From Leishmania donovani (lineage: Eukaryota > Euglenozoa > Kinetoplastea > Trypanosomatida > Trypanosomatidae): a DNA stretch of 64,000 nt. A program made the position numbers and the translations under genes. The notes under the pieces were generated by a model. That model did no database searches, was not told the origin of the DNA, and saw nothing but the letters and a program-made list of their open reading frames with translations. The stretch covers positions 1,220,608 to 1,284,607 of the forward strand of contig NC_018257.1 of the NCBI RefSeq assembly GCF_000227135.1, in the 5' to 3' direction. Shown one piece after another: positions 10,599 through 21,438 of the stretch; position 1 is the stretch's first letter; each line of letters starts with the position of its first letter.

Positions 10599-11921
10599 AT
10601 GCAGGCCTCAGCAGCGTCGCCAGCGACCGTTTCGACGGAGCCGCTCTTCGCAACAGTCACGTTCATAGGAGAGGATAACACGTGGGGCAACACGTTTCGT
10701 GTCCCGATTGGTGCTTCCACAACGGTGCGTCGACTCGCGAAGGACGCGATGCAGCGCCTCGTGCTCTCAAGACGCAACCTGGACGGCTGCAGCAACACAC
10801 CGGCTATTGTAGTGACTGAGGTGTATGTCGGCGGCACTGGCGCGCAGCCTAAGGCGGAGATATTCGCGCAGGATTGCGTGACGCAGGTTGTCTTTGTAAA
10901 GGAAGAAGTCATTTATATGAGGCTCAAGGGAATGAGCGCGTTTGCGGCACCATCGCGGCTCGCCTCGCCTCCACCGCCGCCGCAGCAGACGAACGGGTCA
11001 TCGACAACATGCGGTGCCATCGCCGCTTGCAGCGATCACGCTGCGCAGCCGACTGCCACCGAGACTGCCTCATCGCTCCTCAAGGAGTCTGCCACGTTGA
11101 AGAACGAGGACGAGCTGGTGGCCGAGGTGAAGCGCTCTGCATCAAAGACGCCCGCGCCGCCGCCGGCAGCAGCGAAGTCTGCAGTGACACATGCAACGAC
11201 CCTAAAGGCGATCAGCGACGGAGCGGCCACCGCCGCGGCACCGACGACGGCAGAGCCGCCGGTGCCGAAGGCTGCGGCGCCGAGGCGTCGACCGGGCTGG
11301 GGCCCCGAGGCGCACGAGCTGTTTCCCGAGAACTACATGTCGACTCCTGGCAAGCGTCCGCGGACGGTGCGATCCGAGAAAAAGACGACGTTGGCACAGG
11401 CAGCGAAGCGCAGCAAGACGGAGTCGAACAACGCCGCTGTCGTCAGTATGAAGGCAGGATGGGGGGAGGAGCCGTCAGACAAACGAGTTCCGGCGGATAA
11501 GCATCTAGGGTGGGGCCCCGAGGCGTCCAAGCTCTTTGCAGACAACTACGTCAGCTCCCCAGAGAAGCTTGCACGCCTCCAGCGGTCGCAGAGGCGAGTT
11601 ATGAATGAATCCGCGGAGAGTGCCGCTCCTGCAGGGGCTGCGGCACTGACAAAGTCTGCACTCAAGGCACCGGTGTCCCGCACTCTCCAGTACCCGACGG
11701 CTGACACCGAGGAGGGCCGCACCACCGTGGGTCACGCCGTGGATGACGCCATCGTCGTTGACGAAACCTCACCGACGGTGGAGCTTCCGAAGGGGTGGGG
11801 GAGGGAGTCGCTCAAGTTCTTCGACCCGAACACCTACTGCGACGACCCGGCCAAGGCACGCCTGCTGCCGAACATGGACTACTCGCGCTCGCGCCGCCTC
11901 CGCCGGCCGGCCGCCCTGTAG
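10599..11921 (+). CDS. Hypothetical protein with repeated GWG-(P/R)E motif
   Basis: The 440-residue protein is not recognised. Residues about 10-105 look globular (ATVTFIGEDNTWGNTF ... VRRLAKDAMQRL ... YMRLKG), possibly a small beta-grasp-like fold. Residues 110-225 are Ala/Pro/Thr-rich and probably disordered. The C-terminal half carries three spaced copies of a roughly 30-residue motif: GWGPEAHELFPENYMSTPGK, GWGPEASKLFADNYVSSPEK and GWGRESLKFFDPNTYCDDPAK. Each is followed by basic residues (KRPRTVRSEKK, LQRSQRR, SRSRRLRR). A shorter GWGEE copy lies between the first two. The regular pairing of an aromatic/acidic motif with a basic patch suggests a linear interaction motif, perhaps nuclear. 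That is inference only. Confidence 0.8.
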   Translation: MQASAASPATVSTEPLFATVTFIGEDNTWGNTFRVPIGASTTVRRLAKDAMQRLVLSRRNLDGCSNTPAIVVTEVYVGGTGAQPKAEIFAQDCVTQVVFVKEEVIYMRLKGMSAFAAPSRLASPPPPPQQTNGSSTTCGAIAACSDHAAQPTATETASSLLKESATLKNEDELVAEVKRSASKTPAPPPAAAKSAVTHATTLKAISDGAATAAAPTTAEPPVPKAAAPRRRPGWGPEAHELFPENYMSTPGKRPRTVRSEKKTTLAQAAKRSKTESNNAAVVSMKAGWGEEPSDKRVPADKHLGWGPEASKLFADNYVSSPEKLARLQRSQRRVMNESAESAAPAGAAALTKSALKAPVSRTLQYPTADTEEGRTTVGHAVDDAIVVDETSPTVELPKGWGRESLKFFDPNTYCDDPAKARLLPNMDYSRSRRLRRPAAL

Positions 11922-12800
11922 TCGCCATACAACATCGCACATAGCGCGCGCGTGAGAGGCGTGCAAAAGCGGTTTTTCAAACCGATGCGCCGTCTCGACT
12001 CCGCTCCTTTTTTTTGCTCTCCGTTCCTGTCGCTGCCTGGGTGTCTGTATGCACAGGTGCATGTGCAAGTACGTGCGCGTGTGCCCTCCGCTCTGCAGCG
12101 GCTCCGTACAGCATCCCCGCTGCCGAAAAGTCTTTTTTTTTTTTCAAACTTCCTAGACTTTTTCTTTGTGCCTCTTGTGTGCGCACTGATTCCCAAAGTG
12201 CGTCCCGTAGCAGCAACACCACCATCACCGACGACGGAAAGCGCCGCTTGCGCTGGACGAGCGGTCGCCTTCTCAGTTTTGTCGGAAGACGGACCCCTCC
12301 TGCAGAGCTGAGAGCGCAGAGCGGGACCGTCGCCGATGCGTTTGCCTTTCACTCTTGTCCAGTGCAGTTCTTCGTTGGCGGCTGGCCGATGGGGACCTGA
12401 GGGAAGGGGGAGGCGAAAAGGACCAAGCGACCGACAAAGGACGTGGCGGGTAGGGGTCGCGTGCCGGTGGACGTGCGCACGCGCGAGAGTAGACACGGAG
12501 CACGCCGGGCTGAAAGGGGCGGGGGTGGGGAGGACGGCAACTGGATCGCGCCCACCTCTTTTCAACGGACTGCGCATCCTCTCTCCTCTGCTTTCGCCTT
12601 GTCTCGAGATGAGAGACGATGTCCACCCTCCCTTCTCTCGCGTGCGACCGCCGCTGGTTTTTCGCATCCGCTTCCTCTTGCTATGCTCGGGCTTTGCACT
12701 TCCCACTCCTCTTCCCGTGAGCGGTGTCTCCGTCACCGCTCACGCTCCCTCATCGCCAACGCGCGTCACTCCGATGCCTTCCTACTCGACTGTTATGCCG
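11922..12800. other. Spacer, no gene seen
   Basis: This is the 3' UTR and spacer before ribosomal protein L9. It has T runs at 12007 and 12132 and C/T-rich sequence from 12550. Overlapping ORFs on both strands show no conserved motif. Confidence 0.55.
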
Positions 12801-12864
12801 CTTCCCCTCTGTCCCTCGTTTTTTTCTCCATCTCCATCTCCTCTCGCCACACACGCACGCACAG
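12801..12864 (+). promoter_or_regulatory. Polypyrimidine tract / trans-splice acceptor for L9
   Basis: A long C/T tract (12801-12848) is followed by CACGCACAG, with AG at 12863-12864. The L9 ATG lies 37 nt on and is the first ATG after the acceptor, giving a short 5' leader typical of ribosomal protein genes. Confidence 0.75.
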
Positions 12865-12900
12865 GCTTAAGAATATCCCTACTTGATCTCTCGCAAGAAG

Positions 12901-13580
12901 ATGGTCAAGGTCAAGAGCCTCTGCACCCTGCAGATCCCGGAGGGTGTGACCGTCGATGTGAAGGGCCGCAAGGTCACCGTCACGGGTAAACGCGGCACCC
13001 TCACGAAGGACCTGACGCACCTGCAGCTGGACTTGCGCGTGGACAAAAAGAATCGCACCTTCACGGTGATTCGCTGGTTCGGCTCCAAGATCCCGATCGC
13101 GTGCCTGAACACCACCAAGGCGCACGTGCAGAACATGATCACTGGCGTGACGAAGGGCTACCGCTTCAAGGTGCGCTNNNNNNNNNNNNNNNNNNNNNNN
13201 NNNNNNNNNNNNNNNNNNNNNNNNNNNNNNNNNNNNNNNNNNNNNNNNNNNNNNNNNNNNNNNNNNNNNNNNNNNNGGTGCGCTGCGCCTACGCTCACTT
13301 TCCGATCAACGTCTCCGTGGATGGCCAGAACATCGAGGTCCGCAACTTCCTTGGTGAGAAGCGCGTGCGCCGCCAGCTGGTGCCCAGCAGCGTGAAGGTC
13401 AGCCAGACCGACCCGTCCAAGGTCAAGGATGAGATCATCTTCGACGGCAACGATCTGGAGCAGGTGTCCCGCGAGGCCGCCGTGCTGCACCAGATGTGCC
13501 TGGTCAAGAAGAAGGATATCCGTAAGTTCCTTGACGGTATCTACGTCCAGACCAAGACCAACATTGAGGGTGCGGAATAG
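12901..13580 (+). CDS. RPL9: 60S ribosomal protein L9 (uL6), split by an assembly gap
   Basis: This is a cytosolic large-subunit ribosomal protein. The N-terminal half (MVKVKSLCTLQIPEGVTVD ..., then TVTGKRGTLTKDL and NMITGVTKGYRFKVR) and the C-terminal half (CAYAHFPINV ... NFLGEKRVRRQLVP ... LDGIYVQTKTN) match the eukaryotic L9 family. The 99-N run at 13178-13276 puts the halves in different frames. The 8 bp GGTGCGCT occurs on both sides of it. Removing one 8-bp copy and the Ns (107 nt) restores one frame and gives 190 residues, the usual L9 length. The gene is therefore probably intact in the organism and broken only in this assembly. Confidence 0.95.
13178..13276. other. Assembly gap 1 (99 N) within L9
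   Basis: It is flanked by an identical 8-bp sequence at 13170-13177 and 13277-13284. The reading frame of L9 is restored if these are taken as one. It is probably an unmerged contig overlap rather than missing sequence. Confidence 0.85.
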
Positions 13581-14517
13581 AGAGCAATTGAGCGCGTGCG
13601 TGTCGGTGTTCGGGTGTGTTTATGGTCACTGAGGAGGGAGGAGAGAAATGCAGGGCTTCCTCCTCGTGTGTTGCTCTCTGTTTCGTTCTCCCTTCCCCGT
13701 AGCCTGCTGCCGCACTCTGCTCGTCCCGTGCGTCCAGACCTCTGTAGCCTTTCGATTCCTTTATCTTTTTTGTTTTAATTTTCTTTTTTGTCCGTATGCT
13801 TCCCAGAAACGAAAAAAAGAACAAGAAAGGACGAAGTACAAGTGGATGTGCGCCGAGAGCACGTCTGCCCCCCTGTGAAGGAGCGCAGCGGATGCGTGCT
13901 CCGCTCCACTCGGTCATCTCTGCCGTCCCTCAGGCACGGCAGGCCCAGGAGAGTTCAAGGAGCTTGATGCTGCATTGCAAGGCGAATGCGTTTTTTTTTT
14001 TCGTTCGCCCTCCGCCAGCGGTGCTCATGAACTGCGATGCACTCGAGTTCCCGAAAGAGCAGCGAGCCACTGTTTCTTCGTCGAGAGTATCGCTGAGGCA
14101 CGGCGTGCTTGCGATTGCTCGCTCTGCAAGTGCGCGTGCATGGCGGCTCTCTTTGCAGTGCTCCTCTACTTTTCTCCCTCTGTTCTGCGCTGCCATGCCT
14201 CCTTGTGTGCCTCGGCCCACGATCACTCACGCCTGCGCACAAACGCATACTTTCTTTTTCCACTCGTTCTCCACGGTGCGCCTTGATTCGCACTCGTCCA
14301 ATGACTAGGGCGTGTGGAGAGAAGAGAAGGTACAGATAGCGCCAGGAGGCGGCTGAGCAGGGAGACACACGCTGGCACACGTCAACGTATAGCGCACACC
14401 CACGTCCCACTTCTGTACGGCTGCTCTCTTCCTACTAGTTGGCCATATTCAGCCCTTCGTTCTGCCCATAGTCCCAGTTATCGAAGTGACGCTGCATGAT
14501 ATAGCTGCGAGCACACA
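13581..14517. other. Spacer, no gene seen
   Basis: This is the L9 3' UTR followed by T-rich and C/T-rich sequence. A C/T stretch at 14403-14434 with AG at 14437-14438 may serve the next gene. A minimal upstream ORF (ATG at 14494, two codons) lies before the ATG at 14518. Confidence 0.55.
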
Positions 14518-15483
14518 ATGCGGTGCACCCCTGTACGATGCATGTCCATGTGGGACAGCCCGGTGTTTGAGCACAACTCCCTTACTCGCTACTGGAAGAA
14601 GATGATGGACCGCACCGGCAACACGCTGTCCTCGCAGAGTATTCCGCGTCACATCCACGGCTACCTGGAAGGCTCCAACGCACGCACGGAAAGCCACATA
14701 CGGTGGTTTCCGTACAAGCAGGAGATGACGGTAGAGGGACGGTACATACCGACGTTTAAGGATGTCATATACACCCACTACTTTCCGAAGGAGTTCAACG
14801 ACGATGAGCGGGTGAAATACATCTCGATCAAGACGGGACGGTCCGAGCTGGAGGTGGCCGACGAGATCTTCCTGATGCGCAAGATGAAGCTCTTTACGGC
14901 GCAGCTTCTCCGTAACAAACTGCGCAGCCGCCCTCTGCGGATGCCGCAAGGCGTCGACTACAGTGGCATCGAGCGGCGCTACACCATCGGCGTCTCCAAG
15001 GTGGCGCAGGCGATGGGCATGAGCATGTACAGCACTAACTCCTACGACCCCGTTCTCATGTACTCCCCCTACCTTGACATGGGGGACTGCGTCGACCTCA
15101 TCGTGACGAAGCAGCTACGAACTTCACTGCAATACCTGCTGTGTGACATCATTGTCCATCGCGGCATTCATCGCGCTCGTCTACCTCACTTGAAAGGCGA
15201 GCCCAAGGAGCCCTTGTGCCACATCGAGCCTTGCCTCTACCAGTTCATCAAGCTGCGCTTGGCAGTGCTCTCGCTCATCGCCAAGCAGGAGCAGTACGTC
15301 GTGGATCACCACTTTGACGGCAACCACCGCTATGGCGGCTGCCTCATTCACCTCTTTCCCTCCCCGCTAGACCCCGAGATCATTGACCACCACGTCGAAC
15401 ACATCGAGCTCGACCTGGAGCTAGCGCAGACCTGGATGAAGCACTACTACGATCACTACATTGCGCCCCGCCGGAGCGCGTAA
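14518..15483 (+). CDS. Conserved-looking hypothetical protein, 321 aa
   Basis: Not recognised. The protein is dense and globular throughout, with many aromatic and His residues and no low-complexity stretch or transmembrane segment. The N-terminus (MRCTPVRCMSMWDSP) is short, basic and free of acids before residue 13, so a mitochondrial presequence is possible; residues 9 and 11 are alternative in-frame starts. The middle has charged helices (KKMMDRTGN, LEVADEIFLMRKMKLFTAQLLRNKLRSRPLR). The C-terminus is His-rich (YVVDHHFDGNH, EIIDHHVEHIELDLELAQTWM). A mitochondrial ribosome or respiratory-complex accessory protein would fit this character, but nothing in the sequence proves it. Good third-position GC and intact length support a real gene. 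Confidence 0.85.
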   Translation: MRCTPVRCMSMWDSPVFEHNSLTRYWKKMMDRTGNTLSSQSIPRHIHGYLEGSNARTESHIRWFPYKQEMTVEGRYIPTFKDVIYTHYFPKEFNDDERVKYISIKTGRSELEVADEIFLMRKMKLFTAQLLRNKLRSRPLRMPQGVDYSGIERRYTIGVSKVAQAMGMSMYSTNSYDPVLMYSPYLDMGDCVDLIVTKQLRTSLQYLLCDIIVHRGIHRARLPHLKGEPKEPLCHIEPCLYQFIKLRLAVLSLIAKQEQYVVDHHFDGNHRYGGCLIHLFPSPLDPEIIDHHVEHIELDLELAQTWMKHYYDHYIAPRRSA

Positions 15484-16370
15484 GTTCTCAGCCTCGATGG
15501 GGATTGAGTGGTGATGGTGGTGGCGCCCTTGAGCTGTGGCGAGAGTGCATGTGTTTTTCTTTAGGTGCGTGCATATCTGTGTTGAGATAGAGAAAGCGCT
15601 GACACCTGGGCGTCAACACGCGCACTCGCAGAGACACCAGCCCTGCCACATACGCACACACACACACACACACACACACGCCTAGATATGTATGCTTGTG
15701 CGTGTCTTTGCCTAGGTCTTACCAGACCTTCTCAGCCGCCCATCCACCCTCGCATACACGCCAACACGCTGACCCAAGCATCTCACTGCTTTCTACGCCA
15801 AACGGCGCGTGCGTGCCGCTGGTATGAGCCAACAGAACTGAGCCCACCAAAGATATTCGTGAGTGCATGGCAGCGTCTGCAGAAAGGGGCGAAGGGAAAG
15901 GTGGCATGCCAGCCTTCTCCGCCGGATGGGTGCCTGTGTACTGCCTGCTTTCTCGGCAGTTGAGGCCAGCGGCTCGGCCGGCACAGGCTCTGCCTCCCTA
16001 TCCTCTTCCCCGCTGCGCTTCCATCCTCAAACTGCGAATGCTCCTTCTCTCTTTCGTTCACGCGTGAGTCGTCTCCGTCACTCGCCCTCCCACCTTTTCC
16101 TCGTCTCTCTTTGTTCTCGGTGCGCGCTTCCGTCGCTCTGTGTCGTCTGCGCACGCACACTTCTAAGCACAGCGTGGACTTCCGTGTGTTTGGTGAGGCC
16201 ACTCGCGAGCACTGTCGCCAGTCGCTGCACACCCGCTCCTCTCTCATTCGATACCCACTGCTTCAACGGCTGGATCGCTCCACGAACATTTTTTTTTGCG
16301 TTACACATCGAGGCAGGCCCATCGGACCGCTTATTCGTGTGGTTGTGCTCCCTCTTCTCCCGTGGCTGTT
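15484..16370. other. Spacer with (CA)n and EF-hand gene splice region
   Basis: It contains a (CA)n run at 15655-15679. C/T-rich sequence at 16075-16120 and a T9 tract at 16289-16297 are followed by AG at 16315-16316, 55 nt before the EF-hand gene ATG. No gene is seen. Confidence 0.55.
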
Positions 16371-18548
16371 ATGTCGTTCTCAAAGAGACCAGATGACGTG
16401 ATGGATGGCACTGGCGACCGAGAAGTGGCCACCATTCTCCGCTCTCTGGCACCGGAGGAGGTAGACATGCTACGCGACACGTTCATCTACATGGACCGCG
16501 ACAGCGACGGCTTCGTCAGCCGCGAGGAGATGATGGCGAAGGTGGCCTCTTGTGTTGGCGCAGAGAGGTTTCCGCCGCTGCAGGAGTACCTTGTACCGCT
16601 GTTTCAGGTAGCTGACAAGGACCGCGATGAGCGGCTTAGCCTGACGGAGTTTCTCATGGCGTTCGCAGACGGCCCTGGTGTGGTGCCGGCGGAGGTGGTA
16701 AACAGCTGCGTCGCGGATGTGCAGGTGCGACTAACGGATGAGGAGGTATCGGCACTGCAGAGCAACTTCAATCGTATCGACACGAACCAGGATGGCGTTA
16801 TCGATTCGGAGGAGCTCGAGGTGGCGCTGCGGACGTACCTTGTCCCCACGTTTCCGGATCTGACGGATGAGAATTTCAAGGAGATCGTCTCCGTTGTGAT
16901 GGCCAGCGCCGACGCGGATCAGAACGGTGTCATCTCCTTGTCGGAGTTTATTCGTAGCTACCAGGAGGACCAAGGCGTGCTGCCAGCCACCTATCTAGAG
17001 CCCACGCAGAAAAGCCTGGCCGGTGCGCGTCAGCTCACCGACGACGAGGAGACGGTGCTGCGGGAGGCGTTCGCCGTGCTGGACCGCAACAACGACGGCT
17101 TCGTCGACCTCGAGGACCTCTATCACGCCCTCTCGGACGCCCTCGGCAGCGCCACCGAGGACGAGAGCCAAATACGCGACTTGTGCAATTTGGTCATGAG
17201 GAGCTCCGACCGCAGCAAGAGCGGCCAGCTCACCGTCACGGATTTTGTCCGCAGCTTCTTGCGGAACATACAACTCATGCAGATCCCTGTGGCGGTCGCC
17301 CACGAGCGGGTGCGAGTGGCCTGTGAAAAGCTGCAGCAAATGCAGGACTCAGGGGAGCTCGAGAGGCTCGTAAAGGTGTTCGAAGATCTGGACAGCGACG
17401 GCGACGGGTTCGTGGTGCGTTCGGAGCTGGTGAAGGTGCTCAAGGTGCTGTTCCACGACGCCTTTCCTGGCTGGGACGAGGAGATGCTGACCTCGATCAT
17501 GACGGCCATCGTCGTCGGGGCGGAGAGAAACAACGGCGGTCGGCTGTCCCTGGAGGAGTTCATCCGCAGCTTTGTCGAAGGCTCCGGCGTGCTGCCTCCC
17601 GAGGCAGTCAAGAAGTGGGACTCCGCCCCCAGGCGTGGCTCGTACTCTACTGAAGACGCTCTGAAGCAGTCGTGCTATAGATCCAGCACCGCCACCGACG
17701 CAGATCTCGGTCTCATCGGCGAAGCCTTAAGCCGGCTGTATGCGGAGAAGGGGGCGGATGGTGTCATCACAGAGGACGAACTGCACTCCGGCATCGCTGA
17801 ACTCTACGTTGACGACCCCAACCGCGGAGAAGAGATGTTCCACTTTGCGCTCCAGCAATTTGTGTTGCCCCGCAAAAATGGGGGGTTGATGTGGAGCGCC
17901 AACGTCCTTTTCGAAGACGAGGTGGAAGAGGATGACAGGGGCGTGAGGGCAAGCAGGCTCAACCCGAGCGACTCGGCGGTGATGCGCTCATCGACGAGCC
18001 CCAGTCGCCGGCCACGCGCTTCAGTGCTCATCTCCGCTAACGAAGTGGTAGAGCCGACATCGAGCGCGCCATCGCGGACGGCGTGGATGTCGTCTACGCA
18101 ATCGCCAAGACATCAGATCTTGCCACACGCAGCCGATGCCACGGTGCATGCAGCCGTTCCTCGGAGTCAGAGCAGTAGCGACAAAGCTTTATCGTGCACC
18201 CACACCCAGCCGAAGCTGATAGACGAGGCGGCGACGACGCCGGCCGCTTCTGTCATGCACAGCTGGGGAGAGAAGAGGCCCTTGAGCGTCAATGAACTGT
18301 GCAGTTTTCGCCCGGATAGCACCATTCTCACTGAAAAGCTGAAGCAGCAGTTCGAGTACTACGACGTAGAGCATAGGGGCTACCTGGATCGGGATACTTT
18401 CAAGAAGATCTACGCGACTATGGAGAACTACGGGCTCGACCCGTCGCCGATGGAAGTGGACAGGCGCTTCCGTCGCTACTCGCGAATGTCGGACAAGATC
18501 TTCTTCAACGAGTTCTGCATCCTCATGCTTCAGCGGGCCCGTCTGTGA
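16371..18548 (+). CDS. Multi-EF-hand calcium-binding protein
   Basis: The 725-residue protein carries paired EF-hands in its first 400 residues. Canonical loops are seen at about residue 41 (DRDSDGFVSREE), 136 (DTNQDGVIDSEE), 181 (DADQNGVISLSE), 237 (DRNNDGFVDLED) and 340 (DSDGDGFVVRSE). Loops at about 81 (DKDRDERLSLTE), 279 (DRSKSGQLTVTD) and 384 (ERNNGGRLSLEE) lack the central Gly or the first Asp and may bind Ca2+ weakly or not at all. Good and weak loops therefore alternate in calmodulin-like pairs. A Ser/Thr/Pro-rich linker (about 520-620) is followed by a last EF-hand-like unit (FEYYDVEHRGYLDRDTFKK, about 660). The ATG at 16371 is chosen because upstream in-frame codons belong to the C/T-rich leader. 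Its target is unknown; a calcium-sensing scaffold is likely. Confidence 0.9.
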   Translation: MSFSKRPDDVMDGTGDREVATILRSLAPEEVDMLRDTFIYMDRDSDGFVSREEMMAKVASCVGAERFPPLQEYLVPLFQVADKDRDERLSLTEFLMAFADGPGVVPAEVVNSCVADVQVRLTDEEVSALQSNFNRIDTNQDGVIDSEELEVALRTYLVPTFPDLTDENFKEIVSVVMASADADQNGVISLSEFIRSYQEDQGVLPATYLEPTQKSLAGARQLTDDEETVLREAFAVLDRNNDGFVDLEDLYHALSDALGSATEDESQIRDLCNLVMRSSDRSKSGQLTVTDFVRSFLRNIQLMQIPVAVAHERVRVACEKLQQMQDSGELERLVKVFEDLDSDGDGFVVRSELVKVLKVLFHDAFPGWDEEMLTSIMTAIVVGAERNNGGRLSLEEFIRSFVEGSGVLPPEAVKKWDSAPRRGSYSTEDALKQSCYRSSTATDADLGLIGEALSRLYAEKGADGVITEDELHSGIAELYVDDPNRGEEMFHFALQQFVLPRKNGGLMWSANVLFEDEVEEDDRGVRASRLNPSDSAVMRSSTSPSRRPRASVLISANEVVEPTSSAPSRTAWMSSTQSPRHQILPHAADATVHAAVPRSQSSSDKALSCTHTQPKLIDEAATTPAASVMHSWGEKRPLSVNELCSFRPDSTILTEKLKQQFEYYDVEHRGYLDRDTFKKIYATMENYGLDPSPMEVDRRFRRYSRMSDKIFFNEFCILMLQRARL

Positions 18549-20931
18549 GCGACGATCGACATCGCTACTCTCTCGCAAAGTGCCGGCTACTCTCGCTTCT
18601 TTACTCCCCTTTTTCTCTTCTGATCTGTTGGCGCTCGCGCAGCGGTAAGCGAAAAGGCAAAGAGAGAGCGACCTGGCGGTGGACGTTGCGTGCTGATGTA
18701 CGCCTGCGCGCCTGTGTGCCGGTGCAGCTATATACGTGTTGCGCACCTGTGCGCGTGCGGGCGTGGTGCCGGATTGCGTTTTTCTTTGCTTGTTGCTCTG
18801 TGCTCTTCCTCTGGGTGTCTCCCGTCATCGATGTAAGGCGGCGTATCTTCTGCTGCTATTTTGTGTGTGCACGTGCGCCCCCCCCCCTCCTCCCCCTCCC
18901 CTCTCTCTCTATCCACCTATAAAACTGTGGCATGCTTTTCCTTATCTCCTGTTTCGTATATATGGTACGGCTCCCCCTCCCTCTTCCTCACGTTTGGCAT
19001 GCTCTTCTATGTACAGTACACCTTCACCTCGCCTCACCTCTTTCTGTGTTTTTTGTTTTCTTTGTCACCGACGCCGACTCGTTTCTTCATATTACTTCGT
19101 GGTTCCTTACGCCTTTCTCCGTACAGCGGCCTCATCTCGGCTCCGCACTGATTTCTCGTTTCTCCGCTTTTGTCGAGGGGCTTCGTGTGGCCACACACCT
19201 CTTCCCTCCTTCTCTCCCTCTTTTACATTGACGTCGTTTCCATCGTGTGATGTTCGATTGTGTTTGGTGTTTGCCTGTCTGTGTGCGCGTGCGTTCTCGA
19301 CTCCGCTGTCGTTATTGATTGCGACATCATCTCGGTCTTGGAACAACCGTTTTTTCTTACTTTGCTTTTCATCTTGGGGGGGGGGGATCCTTGTAGAGAA
19401 GGGGGACGCGCTCACCTTTGTCATCGCCTGAACACCCCATCAAATCTCTGGTGCCGCTCTCCCTCGCAGTTTCCATGCGTGAGCGTAGATGCCTATATTT
19501 GTCTACCTGTTCGCGTGTGTGCGATGGTATGTGAACTCTACTCCTCTCCTGCTGCTCTCTCTCTCTTTCTCCTTTCATTTTTTGCTTGTGTAGGGCATTG
19601 CCCTTCCTTGTGTCGCTCCTCTCTCCAAGTCGTTTACCTCTTCGCTTTTTTTTTTCGCCTTCCTCGTCTCTCTCTCTCCCCCTCTCTGTTTGTTCAACGC
19701 TCCGCCAAAAGACGAGGGCAGACAGCACTCAGAATGCATAATCTGGAGAGTTCGACTCGGCAGCGCCTGTGAGGGGAACTCCGAGCAGTTGCGACCAAAC
19801 GTTTTTTTTTTTTGTCTTGGGCAGACAACAGGAAGGAAAAAGAAAGAGCATTTGAATAACGAGCCAGCAACTAACCGCAAAGCAGCCAATAACATTCCCA
19901 AAGGAGAGAGCGAAGAAAAAAAAACGGAGCGGGAACATTGCTCCATGAGGGTGACACAGAAAGACGACGACGCGTCTCTCCTTGACAGATACAGTAGCCT
20001 GATCTGTAGGCCCGTCCGTGTCTGTGTCTGTGCAACTTCCACCTTCTCTTTGCTGATGCCGGTGCGGAAGAGGCGCGCCAGCGGGCAAGCTCCTCAGGGT
20101 CCAATATTGCATGTGTAGCTCACTCGTCACTCAGAGGGGGAGGGGAGGGACGTGATGATGATGACGCGCCAGTGCACGTGTGTGCGTCACTCTGCTATCC
20201 CGTTTGGTTGACTCTATGACTTCATGTTTCTCTCTGCTATCACGCTCGCTTTTCCTTTCATTTATCTATCTCCAACCGCATTCTTTCTCCATCTCCCTTT
20301 CCGCCACGTGCGCACTACACGCCTGCGCTTGATACCTGACACAAGGTGCTTGACTGTGTACGCTGCAGCTCCAGCCGCCGACCTTGCATGTCTTTGCATG
20401 CCCATTTCTGTACAACACTGAGCTGTTTTCTTTTTCTTTCTCCTTTGTATCTTTCTTCTAGCCTCCCTCTCTCCTTCTCAAATCTCGTTTCTTATTTCCA
20501 TTTTCTTCGCTGTTTGCTTTGTTGTTTGGTGCTTCCTCGCGGGTAAGGGGCTTCATCTTTCCTTTTGCATACGGCTCACACTGTCGTAGACGTGCGCGTC
20601 TCTTTCTCCTTCCTGGTCTCGCCCCTTCCGCCGCGTATCCCACACTATCCGTCAAAAAACAACAAAAAACCAAAGATATCACGTATTTAGGGCGTGTTTG
20701 TGTGTGAGAAGCAACTATAAGGTGGTCGCGGGTCTTCTCTCAAGCCGACACGCTTGTGTTGTCGTGTGTGGCTAACAAGGGAGGCAAGTGACTGTGCGTG
20801 CTCTCGTGGACGGGAAGGGATTGCTTCTCTTCCCCTACACGAGTGTTACGCGTAGGCGACGGGAAACGCTCCTCTTTGTGTTGCGCTCCCGCACCATATC
20901 GGGGACTTTTCCTTTGTGCTGTCTTCATCTG

Positions 20932-20956
20932 TGAGGGAGGGGAGGGAGGGGGGCGC
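20932..20956 (+). repeat. G-rich run, G-quadruplex-capable
   Basis: Four or more runs of at least three G with one-base loops (GAGGGAGGGGAGGGAGGGGGG) lie within the spacer upstream of the CCCH gene. Confidence 0.6.
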
Positions 20957-21414
20957 AACCCTGTTTTTCTGTGCGTGCGCTTGGCTGCCGGCTGTTTGGG
21001 AAATCTTCGCGCTCACCTCTCGTTCTTTCTTTCCCTCTTTCCAGTCACTTTCCGTACCTCACACAGCTTGTGTGTGTGCGCGGGTGTGTGTGTCTCTTTT
21101 CTTCTTCCTCCATCTCCGTCAAGGCCTCCATCCCTCTCCCTCTCCCCGACTTTCCTTTTTGGCTCCCTCTGATCTGTTGTTGTGCGTTTTCTTCCGCTCC
21201 GTCGTTGTGACGGGGCCGTTCCGCTTGGCTGACTCGTTTCTTTTATTTTGTTCAGCCCTTTCGTTCTCACGCGTGTGCTCATAGCTCCTGATCCCTTTTT
21301 CTTTCTGTTTCTTACGTTCCCCTCTCTCCATTTGGAAAGTGTGTTGGCGCTTGAGGGCGTCAGCAACATTCTTCTCCTGCAATCTAGGAACAGCAGCCAC
21401 AGACGCACTCAGCA

Positions 21415-21438
21415 ACACACACACACACACACACACAC
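21415..21438. repeat. (CA)n microsatellite
   Basis: An uninterrupted CA/AC dinucleotide run lies in non-coding DNA, one of several in the window (also 3463-3480, 15655-15679, 44482-44505 and 62263-62278). Confidence 0.9.
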
